Positions 1 through 12,800 of a stretch of DNA of 64,000 nucleotides are shown piece after piece. Location of the stretch: contig NW_025813617.1 in the NCBI RefSeq assembly GCF_910589235.1, positions 54,144 through 118,143 on the forward strand. Direction: 5' to 3'. The position numbers were made by a program, and so were the translations under genes. How positions within the stretch are numbered: position 1 is the stretch's first letter; the number at the start of each line of letters is the position of its first letter. Source of the DNA: Vespa crabro (Eukaryota > Arthropoda > Insecta > Hymenoptera > Vespidae). The notes below the pieces were generated by a model. It ran no database searches. It was not told the DNA's origin and saw nothing but the letters and a program-made list of their open reading frames with translations.

Positions 1-682
1 TTTTCGTTTTTCGACGATACGCGTATATGAGCGAAAAATCGTATATACTATATGAAAGAATGTTAAAAACTTTGATTCCAATATAAAATAGATGTTTGAT
101 CTTATGAAATGCAAAGTTCTGAATCGATTGGTAACATTTTTCTAACTGTGGCACAAGTATTATTAAAGATTTCACGATTTTATCTTCGCATATACCGAAA
201 TTCGCGTATGTCGATTACGTTTTTCGACAATTATCATATGAAAACGCGTATTTAAACATAGTAAAAACGTTATATTCTTGTTATATTCTTTATTCTGCAT
301 CGATAGAATATAAAATCATTGAAATTGAACGAGATTTCAAGTTTTCGTTTTTCGACGATACGCGTATATGAGCGAAAAATCGTATATACTATATGAAAGA
401 ATGTTAAAAACTTTGATTCCAATATAAAATAGATGTTTGATCTTATGAAATGCAAAGTTCTGAATCGATTGGTAACATTTTTCTAACTGTGGCACAAGTA
501 TTATTAAAGATTTCACGATTTTATCTTCGCATATACCGAAATTCGCGTATGTCGATTAGGTTTTTCGACAATTATCATATGAAAACGCGTATTTAAACAT
601 AGTAAAAACGTTATATTCTTGTTATATTCTTTATTCTGCATCGATAGAATATAAAATCATTGAAATTGAACGAGATTTCAAG
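1..682. repeat. Two left-edge variant monomers
   Basis: Monomers 1 and 2 share two changes from the consensus: TACTAT in place of TACGAT (T at 49 and 390), and GCAAAG in place of GCAATG (A at 115 and 456). The second change is seen again at 2843, seven monomers later. The pair therefore forms a small local variant group, probably continuing to the left outside the window. Confidence 0.85.
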
Positions 683-2728
683 TTTTCGTTTTTCGACGAT
701 ACGCGTATATGAGCGAAAAATCGTATATACGATATGAAAGAATGTTAAAAACTTTGATTCCAATATAAAATAGATGTTTGATCTTATGAAATGCAATGTT
801 CTGAATCGATTGGTAACATTTTTCTAACTGTGGCACAAGTATTATTAAAGATTTCACGATTTTATCTTCGCATATACCGAAATTCGCGTATGTCGATTAC
901 GTTTTTCGGCAATTATCATATGAAAACGCGTATTTAAACATAGTAAAAACCTTATATTCTTGTTATATTCTTTATTCTGCATCGATAGAATATAAAATCA
1001 TTGAAATTGAACGAGATTTCAAGTTTTCGTTTTTCGACGATACGCGTATATGAGCGAAAAATCGTATATACGATATGAAAGAATGTTAAAAACTTTGATT
1101 CCAATATAAAATAGATGTTTGATCTTATGAAATGCAATGTTCTGAATCGATTGGTAACATTTCTCTAACTGTGGCACAAGTATTATTAAAGATTTCACGA
1201 TTTTATCTTCGCATATACCGAAATTCGCGTATGTCGATAACGTTTTTCGACAATTATCATATGAAAACGCGTATTTGAACATAGTAAAAACGTTATATTC
1301 TTGTTATATTCTTTATTCTGCATCGATAGAATATAAAATCATTGAAATTGAACGAGATTTCAAGTTTTCGTTTTTCGACGATACGCGTATATGAGCGAAA
1401 AATCGTATATACGATATGAAAGAATGTTAAAAACTTTGATTCCAATATAAAATAGATGTTTGATCTTATGAAATGCAATGTTCTGAATCGATTGGTAACA
1501 TTTTTCTAACTGTGGCACAAGTATTATTAAAGATTTCACGATTTTATCTTCGCATATACCGAAATTCGCGTATGTCGATTACGTTTTTCGACAATTATCA
1601 TATGAAAACGCGTATTTAAACATAGTAAAAACGTTATATTCTTGTTATATTCTTTATTCTGCATCGATAGAATATAAAATCATTGAAATTGAACGAGATT
1701 TCAAGTTTTCGTTTTTCGACGATACGCGTATATGAGCGAAAAATCGTATATACGATATGAAAGAATGTTAAAAACTTTGATTCCAATATAAAATAGATGT
1801 TTGATCTTATGAAATGCAATGTTCTGAATCGATTGGTAACATTTTTCTAACTGTGGCACAAGTATTATTAAAGATTTCACGATTTTATCTTCGCATATAC
1901 CGAAATTCGCGTATGTCGATTACGTTTTTCGGCAATTATCATATGAAAACGCGTATTTAAACATAGTAAAAACGTTATATTCTTGTTATATTCTTTATTC
2001 TGCATCGATAGAATATAAAATCATTGAAATTGAACGAGATTTCAAGTTTTCGTTTTTCGACGATACGCGTATATGAGCGAAAAATCGTATATACGATATG
2101 AAAGAATGTTAAAAACTTTGATTCCAATATAAAATAGATGTTTGATCTTATGAAATGCAATGTTCTGAATCGATTGGTAACATTTCTCTAACTGTGGCAC
2201 AAGTATTATTAAAGATTTCACGATTTTATCTTCGCATATACCGAAATTCGCGTATGTCGATAACGTTTTTCGACAATTATCATATGAAAACGCGTATTTG
2301 AACATAGTAAAAACGTTATATTCTTGTTATATTCTTTATTCTGCATCGATAGAATATAAAATCATTGAAATTGAACGAGATTTCAAGTTTTCGTTTTTCG
2401 ACGATACGCGTATATGAGCGAAAAATCGTATATACGATATGAAAGAATGTTAAAAACTTTGATTCCAATATAAAATAGATGTTTGATCTTATGAAATGCA
2501 ATGTTCTGAATCGATTGGTAACATTTTTCTAACTGTGGCACAAGTATTATTAAAGATTTCACGATTTTATCTTCGCATATACCGAAATTCGCGTATGTCG
2601 ATTACGTTTTTCGACAATTATCATATGAAAACGCGTATTTAAACATAGTAAAAACGTTATATTCTTGTTATATTCTTTATTCTGCATCGATAGAATATAA
2701 AATCATTGAAATTGAACGAGATTTCAAG
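683..2728. repeat. Duplicated trimer, 1,023-bp unit, two copies
   Basis: Four diagnostic changes recur exactly three monomers apart: CGGC for CGAC (near 908 and 1931), CATTTCTC for CATTTTTC (near 1162 and 2185), GATAACG for GATTACG (near 1237 and 2260), and TTTGAACA for TTTAAACA (near 1277 and 2300). The copies are not fully identical: the first has AAACCTT near 950 where the second has AAACGTT. This is a recent two-copy higher-order repeat, best explained by unequal exchange of a three-monomer block. Confidence 0.9.
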
Positions 2729-5131
2729 TTTTCGTTTTTCGACGATACGCGTATATGAGCGAAAAATCGTATATACGATATGAAAGAATGTTAAAAACTT
2801 TGATTCCAATATAAAATAGATGTTTGATCTTATGAAATGCAAAGTTCTGAATCGATTGGTAACATTTTTCTAACTGTGGCACAAGTATTATTAAAGATTT
2901 CACGATTTTATCTTCGCATATACCGAAATTCGCGTATGTCGATTACGTTTTTCGACAATTATCATATGAAAACGCGTATTTAAACATAGTAAAAACGTTA
3001 TATTCTTGTTATATTCTTTATTCTGCATCGATAGAATATAAAATCATTGAAATTGAACGAGATTTCAAGTTTTCGTTTTTCGACGATACGCGTATATGAG
3101 CGAAAAATCGTATATACGATATGAAAGAATGTTAAAAACTTTGATTCCAATATAAAAGAGATGTTTGATCTTATGAAATGCAATGTTCTGAATCGATTGG
3201 TAACATTTTTCTAACTGTGGCACAAGTATTATTAAAGATTTCACGATTTTATCTTCGCATATACCGAAATTCGCGTATGTCGATTACGTTTTTCGGCAAT
3301 TATCATATGAAAACGCGTATTTAAACATAGTAAAAACGTTATATTCTTGTTATATTCTTTATTCTGCATCGATAGAATATAAAATCATTGAAATTGAACG
3401 AGATTTCAAGTTTTCGTTTTTCGACGATACGCGTATATGAGCGAAAAATCGTATATACGATATGAAAGAATGTTAAAAACTTTGATTCCAATATAAAATA
3501 GATGTTTGATCTTATGAAATGCAATGTTCTGAATCGATTGGTAACATTTTTCTAACTGTGGCACAAGTATTATTAAAGATTTCACGATTTTATCTTCGCA
3601 TATACCGAAATTCGCGTATGTCGATTACGTTTTTCTACATTTATCATATGAAAACGCGTATTTAAACATAGTAAAAACTTTATATTCTTGTTATATTCTT
3701 TATTCTGCATCGATAGAATATAAAATAATTGAAATTGAACGAGATTTCAAGTTTTCGTTTTTCGACGATACGCGTATATGAGCGAAAAATCGTATATACG
3801 ATATGAAAGAATGTTAAAAACTTTGATTCCAATATAAAATAGATGTTTGATCTTATGAAATGCAATGTTCTGAATCGATTGGTAACATTTTTCTAACTGT
3901 GGCACAAGTATTATTAAAGATTTCACGATTTTATCTTCGCATATACCGAAATTCGCGTATGTCGATTACGTTTTTCGACAATTATCATATGAAAACGCGT
4001 ATTTAAACATAGTAAAAACGTTATATTCTTGTTATATTCTTTATTCTGCATCGATAGAATATAAAATCATTGAAATTGAACGAGATTTCAAGTTTTCGTT
4101 TTTCGACGATACGAGTATATGAGCGAAAAATCGTATATACGATATGAAAGAATGTTAAAAACTTTGATTCCAATATAAAATAGATGTTTGATCTTATGAA
4201 ATGCAATGTTCTGAATCGATTGGTAACATTTTTCTAACTGTGGCACAAGTATTATTAAAGATTTCACGATTTTATCTTCGCATATACCGATATTCGCGTA
4301 TGTCGATTACGTTTTTCGACAATTATCATATGAAAACGCGTATTTAAACATAGTAAAAACGTTATATTCTTGTTATATTCTTTATTCTGCATCGATAGAA
4401 TATAAAATCATAGAAATTGAACGAGATTTCAAGTTTTCGTTTTTCGACGATACGCGTATATGAGCGAAAAATCGTATATACGATATGAAGGAATGTTAAA
4501 AACTTTGATTCCAATATAAAATAGATGTTTGATCTTATGAAATGCAATGTTCTGAATCGATTGGTAACATTTTTCTAACTGTGGCACAAGTATTATTAAA
4601 GATTTCACGATTTTATCTTCGCATATACCGAAATTCGCGTATGTCGATTACGTTTTTCGACAATTATCATATGAAAACGCGTATTTAAACATAGTAAAAA
4701 CGTTATATTCTTGTTATATTCTTTATTCTGCATCGATAGAATATAAAATCATTGAAATTGAACGAGATTTCAAGTTTTCGTTTTTCGACGATACACGTAT
4801 ATGAGCGAAAAATCGTATATACGATATGAAAGAATGTTAACAACTTTGATTCCAATATAAAATAGATGTTTGATCTTATGAAATGCAATGTTCTGAATCG
4901 ATTGGTAACATTTTTCTAACTGTGGCACAAGTATTATTAAAGATTTCACGATTTTATCTTCGCATATACCGAAATTCGCGTATGTCGATTACGTTTTTCG
5001 ACAATTATCATATGAAAACGCGTATTTAAACATAGTAAAAACGTTATATTCTTGTTATATTCTTTATTCTGCATCGATAGAATATAAAATCATTGAAATT
5101 GAACGAGATTTCAAGTTTTCGTTTTTCGACG

Positions 5132-5141
5132 ATACGCGTAT
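5132..5141. other. 10-bp palindrome with ACGCGT core
   Basis: ATACGCGTAT is self-complementary over 10 bases and lies 11 bp before the 14-bp palindrome. A second ACGCGT (5359-5364) sits 225 bp further on within the same monomer. Both follow a GTTTTTCGAC motif, which suggests an old internal duplication. The site is altered in a few copies, for example at 4113 (GAGT), 4793 (CACG), 41963 (GCTT) and 52204 (GCGA). Confidence 0.9.
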
Positions 5142-5152
5142 ATGAGCGAAAA

Positions 5153-5166
5153 ATCGTATATACGAT
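5153..5166. other. 14-bp perfect palindrome in each monomer
   Basis: ATCGTATATACGAT equals its own reverse complement over 14 bases. It is present in nearly every monomer at the same offset and is flanked by an A-run on the left. Monomers 1 and 2 break it (T instead of G at 49 and 390), and a T-to-C variant giving GTACATACG is carried by monomers near 20162, 22890, 28687, 30392, 32779, 33461, 34825, 39598 and 40280. It could be a dimeric protein-binding site or a short cruciform or hairpin, but no binding protein can be named from the sequence. Confidence 0.9.
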
Positions 5167-5236
5167 ATGAAAGAATGTTAAAAACTTTGATTCCAATATA
5201 AAATAGATGTTTGATCTTATGAAATGCAATGTTCTG

Positions 5237-5244
5237 AATCGATT
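5237..5244. other. 8-bp palindrome AATCGATT
   Basis: AATCGATT is self-complementary and recurs once per monomer at the same offset. Rare disruptions are seen at 21605 (AAACGATT) and at 48213 and 63568 (AATCAATT). Confidence 0.85.
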
Positions 5245-5348
5245 GGTAACATTTTTCTAACTGTGGCACAAGTATTATTAAAGATTTCACGATTTTATCT
5301 TCGCATATACCGAAATTCGCGTATGTCGATTACGTTTTTCGACAATTA

Positions 5349-5356
5349 TCATATGA
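5349..5356. other. 8-bp palindrome TCATATGA, unique CATATG site of the monomer
   Basis: TCATATGA is self-complementary and contains the only CATATG in the monomer, so digestion with an enzyme recognising CATATG would predict a 341-bp ladder. A few monomers lose it, such as 8758-8762 (GTCATATG keeps the site but changes its flank) and 26831 and 56167 (ACCATATG, shortening the palindrome). Confidence 0.85.
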
Positions 5357-5383
5357 AAACGCGTATTTAAACATAGTAAAAAC

Positions 5384-5405
5384 GTTATATTCTTGTTATA
5401 TTCTT
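5384..5405. repeat. 11-bp direct tandem duplication within the monomer
   Basis: GTTATATTCTT occurs twice back to back (5384-5394 and 5395-5405) in every monomer. Both copies contain TTATATTCT, which is the reverse complement of AGAATATAA downstream at 5420-5428, so either copy can pair with it. Individual monomers carry a change in one copy only, for instance TATACTTG near 21075 and 23803, which breaks the first copy. Confidence 0.9.
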
Positions 5406-5428
5406 TATTCTGCATCGATAGAATATAA
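5396..5428. other. Inverted repeat, 9-bp stem with 15-base loop
   Basis: TTATATTCT at 5396-5404 is the exact reverse complement of AGAATATAA at 5420-5428, leaving a 15-base loop that contains the ATCGAT site. The stem is A+T rich and would be weak in duplex DNA but could form in single-stranded DNA or in a transcript. It recurs in each monomer. No U-rich tail or other sign of a terminator is seen. Confidence 0.75.
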
Positions 5429-5433
5429 AATCA

Positions 5434-5455
5434 TTGAAATTGAACGAGATTTCAA
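5434..5455. other. Inverted repeat, 7-bp stem with 8-base loop
   Basis: TTGAAAT at 5434-5440 pairs with ATTTCAA at 5449-5455 around an 8-base loop. It lies immediately next to the 9-bp inverted repeat, so the last 60 bases of the reference phase hold two adjacent potential hairpins. The variant ATTTAAA near 28640, 30345, 32732, 34778 and 39551 weakens the stem in those monomers. Confidence 0.7.
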
Positions 5456-6820
5456 GTTTTCGTTTTTCGACGATACGCGTATATGAGCGAAAAATCGTAT
5501 ATACGATATGAAAGAATGTTAAAAACTTTGATTCCAATATAAAATAGATGTTTGATCTTATGAAATGCAATGTTCTGAATCGATTGGTAACATTTTTCTA
5601 ACTGTGGCACAAGTATTATTAAAGATTTCACGATTTTATCTTCGCATATACCGAAATTCGCGTATGTCGATTACGTTTTTCGACAATTATCATATGAAAA
5701 CGCGTATTTAAACATAGTAAAAACGTTATATTCTTGTTATATTCTTTATTCTGCATCGATAGAATATAAAATCATTGAAATTGAACGAGATTTCAAGTTT
5801 TCGTTTTTCGACGATACGCGTATATGAGCGAAAAATCGTATATACGATATGAAAGAATGTTAAAAACTTTGATTCCAATATAAAATAGATGTTTGATCTT
5901 ATGAAATGCAATGTTCTGAATCGATTGGTAACATTTTTCTAACTGTTGCACAAGTATTATTAAAGATTTCACGATTTTATCTTCGCATATACCGAAATTC
6001 GCGTATGTCGATTACGTTTTTCGACAATTATCATATGAAAACGCGTATTTAAACATAGTAAAAACGTTATATTCTTGTTATATTCTTTATTCTGCATCGA
6101 TAGAATATAAAATCATTGAAATTGAACGAGATTTCAAGTTTTCGTTTTTCGACGATACGCGTATATGAGCGAAAAATCGTATATACGATATGAAAGAATG
6201 TTAAAAACTTTGATTCCAATATAAAATAGATGTTTGATCTTATGAAATGCAATGTTCTGAATCGATTGGTAACATTTTTCTAACTGTGGCACAAGTATTA
6301 TTAAAGATTTCACGATTTTATCTTCGCATATACCGAAATTCGCGTATGTCGATTACGTTTTTCGACAATTATCATATGAAAACGCGTATTTAAATATAGT
6401 AAAAACGTTATATTCTTGTTATATTCTTTATTCTGCATCGATAGAATATAAAATCATTGAAATTGAACGAGATTTCAAGTTTTCGTTTTTCGACGATACG
6501 CGTATATGAGCGAAAAATCGTATATACGATATGAAAGAATGTTAAAAACTTTGATTCCAATATAAAATAGATGTTTGATCTTATGAAATGCAATGTTCTG
6601 AATCGATTGGTAACATTTTTCTAACTGTGGCACAAGTATTATTAAAGATTTCACGATTTTATCTTCGCATATACCGAAATTCGCGTATGTCGATTACGTT
6701 TTTCGACAATTATCATATGAAAACGCGTATTTAAACATAGTAAAAACGTTATAATCTTGTTATATTCTTTATTCTGCATCGATAGAATATAAAATCATTG
6801 AAATTGAACGAGATTTCAAG

Positions 6821-9800
6821 TTTTCGTGTTTCGACGATACGCGTATATGAGCGAAAAATCGTATATACGATATGAAAGAATGTTAAAAACTTTGATTCCA
6901 ATATAAAATAGATGTTTGATCTTATGAAATGCAATGTTCTGAATCGATTGGTAACATTTTTCTAACGGTGGCACAAGTATTATTAAAGATTTCACGATTT
7001 TATCTTCGCATATACCGAAATTCGCGTATGTCGATTACGTTTTTCGACAATTATCATATGAAAACGCGTATTTAAACATAGTAAAAACGTTATATTCTTG
7101 TTATATTCTTTATTCTGCATTGTTAGAATATAAAATCATTGAAATTGAACGAGATTTCAAGTTTTCGTTTTTCGACGATACGCGTATATGAGCGAAAAAT
7201 CGTATATACGATATGAAAGAATGTTAAAAACTTTGATTCCAATATAAAATAGATGTTTGATCTTATGAAATGCAATGTTCTGAATCGATTGGTAACATTT
7301 TTCTAACTGTGGCACAAGTATTATTAAAGATTTCACGATTTTATCTTCGCATATACCGAAATTCGCGTATGTCGATTACGCTTTTCGACAATTATCATAT
7401 GAAAACGCGTATTTAAACATAGTAAAAACGTTATATTCTTGTTATATTCTTTATTCTGCATCGATAGAATATAAAATCATTGAAATTGAACGAGATTTCA
7501 AGTTTTCGTTTTTCGACGATACGCGTATATGAGCGAAAAATCGTATATACGATATGAAAGAATGTTAAAAACTTTGATTCCAATATAAAATAGATGTTTG
7601 ATCTTATGAAATGCAATGTTCTGAATCGATTGGTAACATTTTTCTAACTGTGGCACAAGAATTATTAAAGATTTCACGATTTTATCTTCGCATATACCGA
7701 AATTCGCGTATGTCGATTACGTTTTTCGACAATTATCATATGAAAACGCGTATTTAAACATAGTAAAAACGTTATATTCTTGTTATATTCTTTATTCTGC
7801 ATCGATAGAATATAAAATCATTGAAATTGAACGAGATTTCAAGTTTTCGTTTTTCGACGATACGCGTATATGAGCGAAAAATCGTATATACGATATGAAA
7901 GAATGTTAAAAACTTTGATTCCAATATAAAATAGATGTTTGATCTTATGAAATGCAATGTTCTGAATCGATTGGTAACATTTTTCTAACTGTGGCACAAG
8001 TATTATTAAAGATTTCACGATTTTATCTTCGCATATACCGAAATTCGCGTATGTCGATTACGTTTTTCGACAATTATCATATGAAAACGCGTATTTAAAC
8101 ATAGTAAAAACGTTATATTCTTGTTATATTCTTTATTCTGCATCGATAGAATATAAAATCATTGAAATTGAACGAGATTTCAAGTTTTCGTTTTTCGACG
8201 ATACGCGTATATGAGCGAAAAATCGTATATACGATATGAAAGAATGTTAAAAACTTTGATTCCAATATAAAATAGATGTTTGATCTTATGAAATGCAATG
8301 TTCTGAATCGATTGGTAACATTTTTCTAACTGTGGCACAAGTATTATTAAAGATTTCACGATTTTATCTTCGCATATACCGAAATTCGCGTATGTCGATT
8401 ACGTTTTTCGACAATTATCATATGAAAACGCGTATTTAAACATAGTAAAAACGTTATATTCTTGTTATATTCTTTATTCTGCATCGTTAGAATATAAAAT
8501 CATTGAAATTGAACGAGATTTCAAGTTTTCGTTTTTCGACGATACGCGTATATGAGCGAAAAATCGTATATACGATATGAAAGAATGTTAAAAACTTTGA
8601 TTCCAATATAAAATAGATGTTTGATCTTATGAAATGCAATGTTCTGAATCGATTGGTAACATTTTTCTAACTGTGGCACAAGTATTATTAAAGATTTCAC
8701 GATTTTATCTTCGCATATACCGAAATTCGCGTATGTCGATTACGTTTTTCGACAATTGTCATATGAAAACGCGTATTTAAACATAGTAAAAACGTTATAT
8801 TCTTGTTATATTCTTTATTCTGCATCGATAGAATATAAAATCATTGAAATTGAACGAGATTTCAAGTTTTCGCTTTTCGACGATACGCGTATATGAGCGA
8901 AAAATCGTATATACGATATGAAAGAATGTTAAAAACTTTGATTCCAATATAAAATAGATGTTTGATCTTATGAAATGCAATGTTCTGAATCGATTGGTAA
9001 CATTTTTCTAACTGTGGCACAAGTATTATTAAAGATTTCACGATTTTATCTTCGCATATACCGAAATTCGCGTATGTCGATTACGTTTTTCGACAATTAT
9101 CATATGAAAACGCGTATTTAAACATAGTAAAAACGTTATATTCTTGTTATATTCTTTATTCTGCATCGATAGAATATAAAATTATTGAAATTGAACGAGA
9201 TTTCAAGTTTTCGTTTTTCGACGATACGCGTATATGAGCGAAAAATCGTATATACGATATGAAAGAATGTTAAAAACTTTGATTCCAATATAAAATAGAT
9301 GTTTGATCTTATGAAATGCAATGTTCTGAATCGATTGGTAACATTTTTCTAACTGTGGCACAAGTATTATTAAAGATTTCACGATTTTATCTTCGCATAT
9401 ACCGAAATTCGCGTATGTCGATTACGTTTTTCGACAATTATCATATGAAAACGCGTATTTAAACATAGTAAAAACGTTATATTCTTGTTATATTCTTTAT
9501 TCTGCATCGATAGAATATAAAATCATTGAAATTGAACGAGATTTCAAGTTTTCGTTTTTCGACGATACGCGTATATGAGCGAAAAATCGTATATACGATA
9601 TGAAAGAATGTGAAAAACTTTGATTCCAATATAAAATAGATGTTTGATCTTATGAAATGCAATGTTCTGAATCGATTGGTAACATTTCTCTAACTGTGGC
9701 ACAAGTATTATTAAAGATTTCACGATTTTATCTTCGCAAATACCGAAATTCGCGTATGTCGATTACGTTTTTCGACAATTATCATATGAAAACGTGTATT

Positions 9801-12800
9801 TAGACATAGTAAAAACGTTATATTCTTGTTATATTCTTTATTCTGCATCGATAGAATATAAAATCATTGAAATTGAACGACATTTCAAGTTTTCGTTTTT
9901 CGACGATACGCGTATATGATCGAAAAATCGTATATACGATATGAAAGAATGTTAAAAACTTTGATTCCAATATAAAATAGATGTTTGATCTTATGAAATG
10001 CAATGTTCTGAATCGATTGGTAACATTTTTCTAACTGTGGCACAAGTATTATTAAAGATTTCACGATTTTATCTTCGCATATACCGAAATTCGCGTATGT
10101 CGATTACGTTTTTCGACAATTATCATATGAAAACGCGTATTTAAACATAGTAAAAACGTTATATTCTTGTTATATTCTTTATTCTGCATCGATAGAATAT
10201 AAAATTATTGAAATTGAACGAGATTTCAAGTTTTCGTTTTTCGACGATACGCGTATATGAGTGAAAAATCGTATATACGATATGAAAGAATGTTAAAAAC
10301 TTTGATTCCAATATAAAATAGATGTTTGATCTTATGAAATGCAATGTTCTGAATCGATTGGTAACATTTTTCTAACTGTGGCACAAGTATTATTAAAGAT
10401 TTCACGATTTTATCTTCGCATATACCGAAATTCGCGTATGTCGATTACGTTTTTCGACAATTATCATATGAAAACGCGTATTTAAACATAGTAAAAACGT
10501 TATATTCTTGTTATATTCTTTATTCTGCATCGATAGAATATAAAATCATTGAAATTGAACGAGATTTCAAGTTTTCGTTTTTCGACGATACGCGTATATG
10601 AGCGAAAAATCGTATATACGATATGAAAGAATGTTAAAAACTTTGATTCCAATATAAAATAGATGTTTGATCTTATGAAATGCAATGTTCTGAATCGATT
10701 GGTAACATTTTTCTAACGGTGGCACAAGTATTATTAAAGATTTCACGATTTTATCTTCGCATATACCGAAATTCGCGTATGTCGATTACGTTTTTCGACA
10801 ATTATCATATGAAAACGCGTATTTAAACATAGTAAAAACGTTATATTCTTGTTATATTCTTTATTCTGCATTGTTAGAATATAAAATCATTGAAATTGAA
10901 CGAGATTTCAAGTTTTCGTTTTTCGACGATACGCGTATATGAGCGAAAAATCGTATATACGATATGAAAGAATGTTAAAAACTTTGATTCCAATATAAAA
11001 TAGATGTTTGATCTTATGAAATGCAATGTTCTGAATCGATTGGTAACATTTTTCTAACTGTGGCACAAGTATTATTAAAGATTTCACGATTTTATCTTCG
11101 CATATACCGAAATTCGCGTATGTCGATTACGTTTTTCGACAATTATCATATGAAAACGCGTATTTAAACATAGTAAAAACGTTATATTCTTGTTATATTC
11201 TTTATTCTGCATCGATAGAATATAAAATCATTGAAATTGAACGAGATTTCAAGTTTTCGTTTTTCGACGATACGCGTATATGAGCGAAAAATCGTATATA
11301 CGATATGAAAGAATGTTAAAAACTTTGATTCCAATATAAAATAGATGTTTGATCTTATGAAATGCAATGTTCTGAATCGATTGGTAACATTTTTCTAACT
11401 GTGGCACAAGTATTATTAAAGATTTCACGATTTTATCTTCGCATATACCGAAATTCGCGTATGTCGATTACGTTTTTCGACAATTATCATATGAAAACGC
11501 GTATTTAAACATAGTAAAAACGTTATATTCTTGTTATATTCTTTATTCTGCATCGATAGAATATAAAATCATTGAAATTGAACGAGATTTCAAGTTTTCG
11601 TTTTTCGACGATACGCGTATATGAGCGAAAAATCGTATATACGATATGAAAGAATGTTAAAAACTTTGATTCCAATATAAAATAGATGTTTGATCTTATG
11701 AAATGCAATGTTCTGAATCGATTGGTAACATTTTTCTAACTGTGGCACAAGTATTATTAAAGATTTCACGATTTTATCTTCGCATATACCGAAATTCGCG
11801 TATGTCGATTACGTTTTTCGACAATTATCATATGAAAACGCGTATTTAAACATAGTAAAGACGTTATATTCTTGTTATATTCTTTATTCTGCATCGATAG
11901 AATATAAAATCATTGAAATTGAACGAGATTTCAAGTTTTCGTTTTTCGACGATACGCGTATATGAGCGAAAAATCGTATATACGATATGAAAGAATGTTA
12001 AAAACTTTGATTCCAATATAAAATAGATGTTTGATCTTATGAAATGCAATGTTCTGAATCGATTGGTAACATTTTTCTAACTGTGGCACAAGTATTATTA
12101 AAGATTTCACGATTTTATCTTCGCATATACCGAAATTCGCGTATGTCGATTACGTTTTTCGACAATTATCATATGAAAACGCGTATTGAAACATAGTAAA
12201 AACGTTATATTCTTGTTATATTCTTTATTCTGCATCGATAGAATATAAAATCATTGAAATTGAACGAGATTTCAAGTTTTCGTTTTTCGACGATACGCGT
12301 ATATGAGCGAAAAATCGTATATACGATATGAAAGAATGTTAAAAACTTTGATTCCAATATAAAATAGATGTTTGATCTTATGAAATGCAATGTTCTGAAT
12401 CGATTGGTAACATTTTTCTAACTGTGGCACAAGTATTATTAAAGATTTCACGATTTTATCTTCGCATATACCGAAATTCGCGTATGTCGATTACGTTTTT
12501 CGACAATTATCATATGAAAACGCGTATTTATACATAGTAAAAACGTTATATTCTTGTTATATTCTTTATTCTGCATCGATAGAATATAAAATCATTGAAA
12601 TTGAACGAGATTTCAAGTTTTCGTTTTTCGACGATACGCGTATATGAGCGAAAAATCGTATATACGATATGAAAGAATGTTAAAAACTTTGATTCCAATA
12701 TAAAATAGATGTTTGATCTTATGAAATGCAATGTTCTGAATCGATTGGTAACATTTTTCTAACTGTTGCACAAGTATTATTAAAGATTTCACGATTTTAT

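Larger units (their letters stand above)
5116..5456. repeat. Reference consensus monomer (341 bp)
   Basis: This copy matches the majority base at every position I compared and is a good type sequence for the array. The phase is arbitrary, beginning at TTTTCGTTTTTCGACG. Base counts are about 46 C and 52 G in 341, with 22 CpG. It holds one CATATG site (5350-5355), two ACGCGT sites (5134-5139 and 5359-5364, 225 bp apart) and two ATCGAT sites (5238-5243 and 5414-5419, 176 bp apart). The longest ATG-started plus-strand frame is 48 codons (5224-5370). The longest minus-strand frame is 61 codons and starts at TTG. Neither crosses into the next monomer in frame, because 341 leaves remainder 2 on division by 3. 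Confidence 0.95.
2729..6820. repeat. Near-consensus monomer stretch
   Basis: Twelve monomers close to the reference. Scattered private changes include CGGC near 3295, CTACATTTA near 3636, GAGTAT near 4113, TTAACAAC near 4852 and CTGTTGCA near 5946. The last also appears near 12766, exactly 20 monomers away. No repeated multi-monomer block was recognised inside this stretch and no indel was found. No gene is present. Confidence 0.85.

Noticed and set aside
1019..2305. 87-codon minus-strand frames in the duplicated trimer
   Set aside because: They result from a few substitutions removing stops in two copies of the same duplicated monomer. There is no homology I recognise and no conservation in the other monomers.
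5316..5332. CENP-B box-like motif
   Set aside because: The mammalian core is NTTCGNNNNANNCGGGN. The nearest candidates, ATTCGCGTATGTCGATT (5316-5332) and CTTCGCATATACCGAAA, have TTCG and CG in register but lack the central A and the GGG. The match is too weak to call.
9136..10344. Second trimer duplication suggested by ATTATTGAAA at 9183 and 10206
   Set aside because: Only this one marker supports the 1,023-bp spacing and other variants nearby are not shared, so it may be coincidence or a short conversion tract.
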